A stretch of DNA of 64,000 bases from Paenalcaligenes niemegkensis (GTDB taxonomy: Bacteria > Pseudomonadota > Gammaproteobacteria > Burkholderiales > Burkholderiaceae_B), in NCBI RefSeq assembly GCF_022230885.1, contig NZ_JAKGCT010000005.1, positions 62,001 to 126,000 of the forward strand, in the 5' to 3' direction. Each line of letters begins with the position of its first letter. The first letter of the stretch is position 1. Under the pieces are notes generated by a model. That model was not told where the DNA came from. It saw nothing but the letters and a program-made list of their open reading frames with translations, and did no database searches. The translations under genes and the position numbers were made by a program. This document shows, piece by piece, positions 58,157 through 64,000 of this stretch.

Positions 58157-60000
58157 CTAGAGAGGCCACACGATGAGTATTAAAGGCAGGGCCGTGCTGG
58201 CTACAATCAGTTCTGTTGGCAGCCCCAGGGGCCAGTAGTCGCCAAACCTGAAACCGCCGGGGCCCAGGATAAGCGTGTTGTTCTGATGGGCAATAGGGGT
58301 TAAGAAAGCGCACGAAGCCCCTATGACGACCGCCATCAAAAAGCCGTCGGGGTTCACCCCGAGCTGTGTCGCCGTGCCTATGGCAATCGGACTCATGACA
58401 GCGGCGGTTGCGGCGTTATTCATCAGGTCAGATAGTGTCATTGTTGCCAGCATGACGACGATTAATGCCGCGATTGCATGGCCTTGAGCTATATGAGTCA
58501 GTAAAAAGTTGGCGGCCGTAGCCGCGGCTCCTGTTGATTCCATGGCTTGCCCCACTGGAATCAGGGCGCCCAGTAAGACAATCACGGACCAGTCTATAGC
58601 TGTATAGGCGTTACGCACCGGCACTACATTGAAGGCCAGCAGCATTAGCACACCGAGGGTAAAACACAGCGCTGAAGACCAAAGGCCTGATGCCGAACCG
58701 GCAATAGCCGCCGCCATGATTATTACGGATAACCACATTTTTCTGCGGTCAGGCACACGCAGAGGGCGACTGGCCAATGGGGCACAACCCGAAGCCGAGG
58801 CAAAGTTGCTAATACTTTCGCTCGGACCCTGAAGCAGCAGCACATCTCCGGTACGTAGAGGTGTGCTACGCAGACGGGTACGGGAGCGAATGCTTTGTCT
58901 TGAGATCGCTAGCAGATTGATACGGTAACGTCTGCGCATTTGAATATCCGAGGCACTGCGGCCCAGCAAGGCGGACCCCGGCAATACGACAAGCTCAAAT
59001 AATTCAGTGCTGAAGGCACGTTTGTTGTCACCTTCATTTTTTTGAAGCCGGGGCCGGCTGCTTTGGTGGTTGGGAGGGCAGTTTCCGGGTTGTCTGAATC
59101 CTCGAGTGGAGTCTTGCCTTCTTCAAAGACAAGCTCGAGCGTCTCCAGTGTTTTGGCCAAGGTGGCGGGGTCGGCCTCAAGCAGGATGACGTCGCCGGCC
59201 CGCAGCACCAGCGTTGCGTCGGGTGCATTTAAACGTATCCCGTTTCGGATCAGACCTAGGATCTGGGCTTCGGCATCGGCGAGTGCTTCTTCGGCCTCGC
59301 CCAGGGTCATGTCTATGGCTTTGGATTCGTCGGGAACGCGTGCTTCGGTTAGGTAGGCTCCAGTCTCGAAGCTGTCGCTATCTTGTCGTTCGCGAACAGG
59401 AACCAGGCGCCAGCCGATGAGACCGAGAAACAAGACTCCGATCACCGCTACCACGACCCCCACAGGACTAAAATCGAACATGGCAAAGCCGTTGTGCCCA
59501 TCGTAGGTTCTGAAGCTTGATACAACCAGGTTTGAAGGGGTGCCGATCAGCGTGGTCATGCCTCCGAACATCGTGGCAAAGGCCAAGGGCATCAGGACCC
59601 GCCCATGGGGAATGCCCAGACGGCCTGCCATCTGCAGGGCGATAGGCATGAGCAAGGCCAATGCACCGACATTGTTCATGAAGCTCGATAACAAGGCTGC
59701 CAGTGCGGCGAGCGCGGTAATGGATACGGTTGGGGAGGCATCAGAAGGCAATAGCCGCTTGGCCAGCACGTCTACCGCACCTGTTTGTTGAAGGGCGTAG
59801 CTAAGAACCAGTACGCACGCTACAGTCACGACGGCCGGGTGGCTGAAACCTGAGAAGGCGTCGGCAGGGCTGATAACTCCGGCGGCACAACACACCAGCA
59901 GAGCGGCGACTGCAACCATGTCATGGCGCCATCGACCGAATAAAAACATTAAGATTGTGGCGATGAGTATTACAAACAGCAACAACGTGGGGCTAAACAT
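58157..60000 (-). CDS. SLC13/DASS-type anion permease with RCK_C (TrkA-C) domains, frameshifted
   Basis: About 614 residues when repaired: N-terminal membrane half (SPTLLLFVILIATILMFLFG, FSHPAVVTVACVLVLSYALQQTG, FMNNVGALALLMPIALQMA, TTLIGTPSNLVVSS), two regulatory RCK_C-like domains (ILGLIRNGIRLNAPDATLVLRAGDVILLEA and RINLLAISRQSIRSRTRLRSTPLRTGDVLLLQG) and a C-terminal half with SDLMNNAATAAVMSPIAIG and TPIAHQNNTLILGPGG. The break is a T7 run (59037-59043); an eighth base joins the halves. Likely a divalent anion or sulfate transporter. Confidence 0.88.
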
Positions 60001-60173
60001 AGTTGAGATGCCTTTGCTCGTAGTGTTTAAGCAATAAAATATGGCGGACGAAACGAAAACCCATCATACGGTTCAACTTTATACGACACTATGGGCACCA
60101 TTACGCATACGCACAAGAACAGGAACATGACAATGTACTTGTGAACAATTAATTAATTGGCAGGGAGTGGGCC

Positions 60174-60515
60174 GTGTATGAGTCTAAAAATGAAGCATTA
60201 TTAAGCACGGCGGATTTTGCCAGGCGTTTGGCCTGGCATGTTGCAGGCGCTTTTTTACTAGTCGTCATAGCGATGCTGCTGGGAGTAGTGGGACATCTGC
60301 TATTCGAAGAGATTTCGCTTCACGATGCGACCTTGAATACCGCCCTGGTTTTAGGGGGCATAGGGCCTTTTATGCTGCCCGTGACCGCTCTGGGAAAAAT
60401 TTTCATCGCTATTTATGGCTTTATAACAGGATTGTTTTTTATTGCTTCTCTCGGCGTTATCCTCGCACCGGTAGCGCATCGGATTATGCATAAATTCCAT
60501 CTGGATACCGAGTGA
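60174..60515 (+). CDS. Small membrane protein of unknown function
   Basis: 113 residues from a GTG start with AGGGAG upstream. Two or three helices: FLLVVIAMLLGVVGHLLF, GIGPFMLPVTALGKIF and FITGLFFIASLGVILAPVAHRIMHKF. The second half recalls two-helix channel pore modules (loop then PVT-LGKIF-helix), but the TVGYG filter is absent. Not recognised. It stands alone. Confidence 0.7.
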   Translation: MYESKNEALLSTADFARRLAWHVAGAFLLVVIAMLLGVVGHLLFEEISLHDATLNTALVLGGIGPFMLPVTALGKIFIAIYGFITGLFFIASLGVILAPVAHRIMHKFHLDTE

Positions 60516-60878
60516 AGAGGACTGCTCGCGATTTTACAATTGCTGCCGCCGAAACAACAATAAATGATCAGCGAATGCTGCTGAGTGTGCCCGGAGTTGC
60601 AGAGAGCGAAGAGTTGTTTCTGTGCATACCTTAGCGGCGAATCATTGGTGTCATGTAAAGTTCGGATAGCCTTTTCTAAGCGGGTGTCTTCATAGCTGAC
60701 TCATTATTTTTTCTTGATTAGCCCGCATCACAAGACTTTGTTGATCTTACGGTTATAATAGTATCCCATCGGTACACCAAGTGTATTTAAGCTAATTTAA
60801 ATATGCCAGTGACAACTTTGCCAAATATGCGTATTACGTTCCGCACTTAATACAAACAACACTCTCTTATTCAGTGCT
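60516..60878. promoter_or_regulatory. Promoter region of the GntR gene
   Basis: 363 bases without a gene. TATAAT lies at 60754-60759, followed immediately by GTATCCCAT (60761-60769), the same nine bases found in the pxpA/TRAP region, then CGGTACACC. A -35 element is not clear. Confidence 0.45.
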
Positions 60879-61541
60879 ATGCCTCTTGATTCAAACCTTG
60901 CTAAACCTCAGCCAACAAGTCTGGCCGAAGACACTTATCTGAAATTGCTGGGTATGATTCAGTCAGGTCAATTACCTCGCAATTCTCAATTGCAAGAGCG
61001 ACATCTTGCGGACATGCTTGGAGTGTCTCGCACGCCTGTCCGGGAAGCGCTACGCCGCCTAGAAAACGAAGGATTGGCAGTACGTGTGGCTCGGGGCCAG
61101 CTTATGGTCAAAGAGCCTGCCACACGTGAATACATAGAAATTCTACATGTGCGTACTTTGCTGGAAAGCGAGGCAGCCGAAATCGCCGCTCGCAATCTGG
61201 AAATGGAGAAAATTGATTATCTAATCACTATGGTACAAGCGCTGCAATCTGCCAAGGAAAGAACTCGTGAAGATCAGCACCGCGTCGATGATTTAGTACA
61301 TGAAACGATCGCTCTTGCAACCCATAACCAGCATTTGGCTGGATTGATACGAGAATTACGTTTAAAAACTCGGGTCTTCGACTTGAACTTGGTACCTAGT
61401 CGCCTAAGTCCTGGAAGTCAGGAGCACTTGGAAATACTTGAACACCTGAAACGACGTGATGGCGAAGCGGCTAAACAAGCCATGATTCGCCACCTTGAAA
61501 ATGTCAAACAAAGTATTGTAGATCGCCTGACTCAATTCTGA
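60879..61541 (+). CDS. GntR-family regulator, FCD/FadR type
   Basis: A 220-residue regulator. The winged helix covers about residues 15-80 (SLAEDTYLKLLGMIQSGQLPRNSQLQERHLADMLGVSRTPVREALRRLENEGLAV). The all-helical FCD ligand domain follows (LHVRTLLESEAAEIAARNLEME, DDLVHETIALATHNQHLAGLIRELRLKTRVFDLNL). It converges with pxpA and is the probable regulator of pxpA and the TRAP importer. Confidence 0.9.
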   Translation: MPLDSNLAKPQPTSLAEDTYLKLLGMIQSGQLPRNSQLQERHLADMLGVSRTPVREALRRLENEGLAVRVARGQLMVKEPATREYIEILHVRTLLESEAAEIAARNLEMEKIDYLITMVQALQSAKERTREDQHRVDDLVHETIALATHNQHLAGLIRELRLKTRVFDLNLVPSRLSPGSQEHLEILEHLKRRDGEAAKQAMIRHLENVKQSIVDRLTQF

Positions 61542-61559
61542 CGTTATCCTGCAGATAGT

Positions 61560-62339
61560 TCAGGCGGAAATATCCAAAGTACTGATTGGGGCCAGCGTTA
61601 CACCATTTTTTAGCAAGCCTTCTTTAATCGACTGTGCCATGGTAATAGCGTGAGGGCTGTCACCATGTACACAGATGGTATGGATTTGAGTAGGGAATTT
61701 TTCACCACTCTCGCTGATAACCGCACATTCCTGCAACATACGCAAAACTCTTTCAGTCGCGTCTTTAGGATCATCCACCATGGCTCCAGGCTGACCTCGT
61801 GGAATTAGTAAACCATTATCACCATAAGCCCGATCTGCAAATATCTCGCACGCTACTCGGACACCTGCCCGCATAGCGGCGGCATCAGTTTCATTATGCG
61901 GTGAAGTAACTAGTATCAAGTCGCGATCTACTGTTTTTATAGCACGTACGATAGCTTCTGATAACTCCCTATCGGTGAAAGCCATGTTGCCCAAAGCGCC
62001 GTGGGTCTTGATATGCGTTACCCGGCCTCCCTGCGAATGTGCAATAGCTTGTAAAGCACCGATCTGATAGATCAGCAGTGGCTCAATACTGGCCACATCA
62101 TCTATTTTGATGTAGCGGCGGCCAAAGCCCCACAGATCCATAAAGCCAGGATGTGCACCGATATCTACTTTATTGCGAATAGCCGTTGCTGTCACCTGCG
62201 TCATAATCTGTGGATCACCAGCATGGAAACCACACGCCACGTTAGCTGAAGTGACGATATCTAGCATGGCGGTGTCATCCCCCATCTTGTAAGCGCCAAA
62301 CCCCTCTCCCATATCTGAATTCAAATCGACTCTTAGCAT
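61560..62339 (-). CDS. pxpA: 5-oxoprolinase subunit PxpA (LamB/YcsF family)
   Basis: A 259-residue protein starting MLRVDLNSDMGEGFGAYKMGDD, with SANVACGFHAGDP, VDIGAHPGFMDLWGFGRRYI, THIKTHGALGNMA, EIFADRAYGDNGLLIPRGQPGAM and CVHGDSPHAITMA. These Asp and His residues are typical of the YcsF/PxpA fold. AGGAGG precedes the ATG at 62339. With PxpB and PxpC it converts 5-oxoproline to glutamate. It is divergent from the TRAP genes and distant from pxpBC. Confidence 0.92.
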   Translation of the reverse strand: MLRVDLNSDMGEGFGAYKMGDDTAMLDIVTSANVACGFHAGDPQIMTQVTATAIRNKVDIGAHPGFMDLWGFGRRYIKIDDVASIEPLLIYQIGALQAIAHSQGGRVTHIKTHGALGNMAFTDRELSEAIVRAIKTVDRDLILVTSPHNETDAAAMRAGVRVACEIFADRAYGDNGLLIPRGQPGAMVDDPKDATERVLRMLQECAVISESGEKFPTQIHTICVHGDSPHAITMAQSIKEGLLKNGVTLAPISTLDISA

Positions 62340-62436
62340 GCTGCTTTCCTCCTGATGAAAGTGTTTGTTTTTGTATGTGTTGGTAGGTGCTGGAAATATC
62401 GATACATAAGAAAAACACAAAAAACGAAAAATGATG

Positions 62437-62452
62437 TACCATGGTATCCCAT
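62437..62452. promoter_or_regulatory. Candidate GntR operator between pxpA and TRAP genes
   Basis: The palindrome TACCATGGTA (62437-62446) overlaps GTATCCCAT (62444-62452). The same nine bases occur next to the -10 of the GntR gene at 60761-60769. Confidence 0.45.
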
Positions 62453-62561
62453 AAGTATTCCAATTAAAAACCAATTCATGAGGAATGTCATTAACCCATC
62501 AGCAAACTGACAATAAATGGGAAATGACATCACTTCAACAAATGAAGATTAGGAGACAAAA

Positions 62562-63602
62562 ATGCTTAATAGTGCTAACACTCGCTCCATAGCTCATGTG
62601 CGCTCGCTAAACGTTCCTCTGCACTATGTGCAGGCTTGGGTTGTCACCATCGGCATGGGGCTAAGCGGTCAGGCTTATGCTGCTACGGAATGGATTGCTG
62701 TTACTCCCTGGCCTCAGAATAACTATCACGCTGTCAATCTACAGACCTTCGCAAACAAGGTAAAAGAAGTCACTGGCGGAGAAGTGACTATTCGTGTTCA
62801 TACTGGAGGTGACCTGGGTTTAAAAGGGCCTGAACTACTCAATGCTACTCGGGACGGCATTGTTCAGATAAGCGATATGCTCCTTACTCAGCAGGTAGGC
62901 GAAGAACCGTTGCTAGGTTTAGAGTCGGTCCCCTACTTGACACGGAGTTTTGAAGAATTGGCAATTCTCCAAAAGCACGTCAAGCCGTACTACCACGAAA
63001 TAGCCGGTGAAAACAATCAAAAATTCTTATATTTCACTCCGTGGCCTGGGCAAGGATTATTCTCCAAAACAGAGGTTACTGATCTGGCGGACATGAAAAA
63101 TATGAAGGTTCGTACGGTTGAGAAAAACGGCACGGACTTCTTTAATGCCATGGATGCCATTGCCATCCAAATGCCTTGGGGCGAGGTTATTCCTGGCCTT
63201 GCTTCGGGTGCAATTCAAGGTGTCAGTACCTCCAGTCCCTCAGCGACTGATGGCAAATTTTGGGAATTTATCGATTACTACAATCGCTTCAACTGGCAAT
63301 CTGCCTCACAGGCTGTTTCTGTCAATCTAGACGCCTGGGAGGCCTTAACTTCAACGCAGCGAGAACAAATTGAAAATATCGCTGCTGAGCTCCAGCCACT
63401 ATTTTGGGAGATTGCCCAGAACGAAGACAGCGCTAATATCGCTCGGCTTCAAGAAAGTGGCATGACTGTTACGTTGCCCTCCGAAACGCTATCTCAGCAA
63501 TTGACCGAGGCTGCCGAGCCTCTGTGGGGTGAATTCATCAAACGGGTCGGTGGGCCCGCCCAGAGCATCATTGATGACTACCGTCAGGAAGCCAACCGAT
63601 AA
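62562..63602 (+). CDS. TRAP transporter substrate-binding protein (DctP family)
   Basis: A 346-residue periplasmic protein. The signal peptide ends near QAYAA. Core motifs are FANKVKEVTGGEVTIRVHTGGDLGLKGPELLNATRDGIVQI, GLFSKTEVTDLADMKNMKVRT, and MPWGEVIPGLASGAIQGVSTS with ligand-binding Arg and Trp positions. It is followed 12 bases later by the small permease. Near pxpA its ligand may be 5-oxoproline or a related cyclic amide or acid (inference). Confidence 0.9.
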   Translation: MLNSANTRSIAHVRSLNVPLHYVQAWVVTIGMGLSGQAYAATEWIAVTPWPQNNYHAVNLQTFANKVKEVTGGEVTIRVHTGGDLGLKGPELLNATRDGIVQISDMLLTQQVGEEPLLGLESVPYLTRSFEELAILQKHVKPYYHEIAGENNQKFLYFTPWPGQGLFSKTEVTDLADMKNMKVRTVEKNGTDFFNAMDAIAIQMPWGEVIPGLASGAIQGVSTSSPSATDGKFWEFIDYYNRFNWQSASQAVSVNLDAWEALTSTQREQIENIAAELQPLFWEIAQNEDSANIARLQESGMTVTLPSETLSQQLTEAAEPLWGEFIKRVGGPAQSIIDDYRQEANR

Positions 63603-63614
63603 CCGTGAGTCATC

Positions 63615-64000
63615 ATGATTTTTCAATCCAAAGTGCTACATTTCCTGGATCGTCTGATACAGGCCTTGAGTAATACCTTGGGTGCATTGGCAGCGCTTTG
63701 CCTAGCCACCCTCTTTTTGCTGATGATGGCTGAAATCATCCTGCGTGGATTCTTTCATTACAGCTTGGGCTTTACATGGGAAATTAATGGCTATCTGATG
63801 GGTAGCGTAATTTTCCTGGGTTTGGGCAGCGCTCTCAAAAGCCGAAGCCATATCCGTATACGTTTATTGCTTGAGATGCTCCCACCGCGCTTCACTCGCT
63901 GGCTTGATATGGTTGCCACCGTAGGTGGCATTCTTATTACGTTGTACCTGCTGCGCGCCATGACGTTGCTGGCCTGGACATCCTATATACGTAACTCAGT
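63615..64000 (+). CDS. TRAP transporter small permease (DctQ), partial at right edge
   Basis: At least 128 residues visible; the end lies outside the window. It has four hydrophobic helices typical of DctQ: LGALAALCLATLFLLMMAEIILR, FTWEINGYLMGSVIFLGLGSALKSRSHIRI, the next helix with GGILITLYLLRAM, and LLAWTSY. It pairs with a large permease expected downstream. Confidence 0.88.
   Translation, partial: MIFQSKVLHFLDRLIQALSNTLGALAALCLATLFLLMMAEIILRGFFHYSLGFTWEINGYLMGSVIFLGLGSALKSRSHIRIRLLLEMLPPRFTRWLDMVATVGGILITLYLLRAMTLLAWTSYIRNS

Overview
The window looks like a chromosomal segment of a betaproteobacterium of the order Burkholderiales, most likely family Alcaligenaceae. This rests on family-level recognition: DUF1840, the DUF2868/DUF3482 pair, the argS-SPOR-dsbA string, the Burkholderiales-type leuA, and many solute-binding-protein transporters. 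No rRNA, tRNA, CRISPR array, complete insertion sequence or prophage was recognised.

Layout. 1-16 kb is accessory catabolism. A RuBisCO-like protein runs on into a DUF1537 sugar-acid kinase that leaves the window; beside it are a VOC protein, an amino-acid-type ABC importer and a LacI regulator. A second block holds a dipeptide-type ABC importer, a gamma-glutamyltransferase without signal peptide, an IlvD/Edd dehydratase and a LysR regulator. 16-24 kb holds nudC, a hipBA toxin-antitoxin pair with a repeat-rich promoter, an AhpD-like protein, a truncated MocR gene, a dienelactone hydrolase, a DMT exporter with a divergent MarR, a second VOC protein, TetR and YaiI. 24-32 kb is a probable purine or N-heterocycle block: LacI, TauE-like exporter, amidohydrolase, NCS2 permease with twin LacI-type operators, ppiC, an aldehyde dehydrogenase and allE. 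32-37 kb holds LysR, pxpB, pxpC, an aminotransferase remnant, a RidA-like gene and a phytase-like secreted protein. 37-58 kb is mostly housekeeping: dsbA, a SPOR protein, argS, leuA, rpoN, bfd, bfr, prfC, rhlE, lemA with two TPM proteins, DUF2868/DUF3482, argE and thpR. 58-64 kb carries an SLC13/RCK-type permease, a FadR-type GntR, pxpA and a TRAP importer that runs off the end.

The most important property of the sequence is technical. Sixteen genes, including the essential argS, are broken at 18 sites. Almost every break lies in a G/C run of 4-5 or an A/T run of 5-7, and adding one base (two at one site) restores a full-length family protein. This pattern fits homopolymer under-calling rather than gene decay. 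The broken genes are therefore listed as CDS with full extents and the break position. The same doubt applies to the RuBisCO-like/kinase fusion. Only two genes, the MocR fragment and the aminotransferase tail, look truly truncated.

Functional links (inference): imported gamma-glutamyl compounds could be cleaved in the cytosol by the Ggt homologue, and 5-oxoproline could be opened by PxpA plus PxpBC, whose genes lie about 26 kb apart. The most system-like novelty is the RuBisCO-like protein/DUF1537/VOC/ABC cluster at the left edge.
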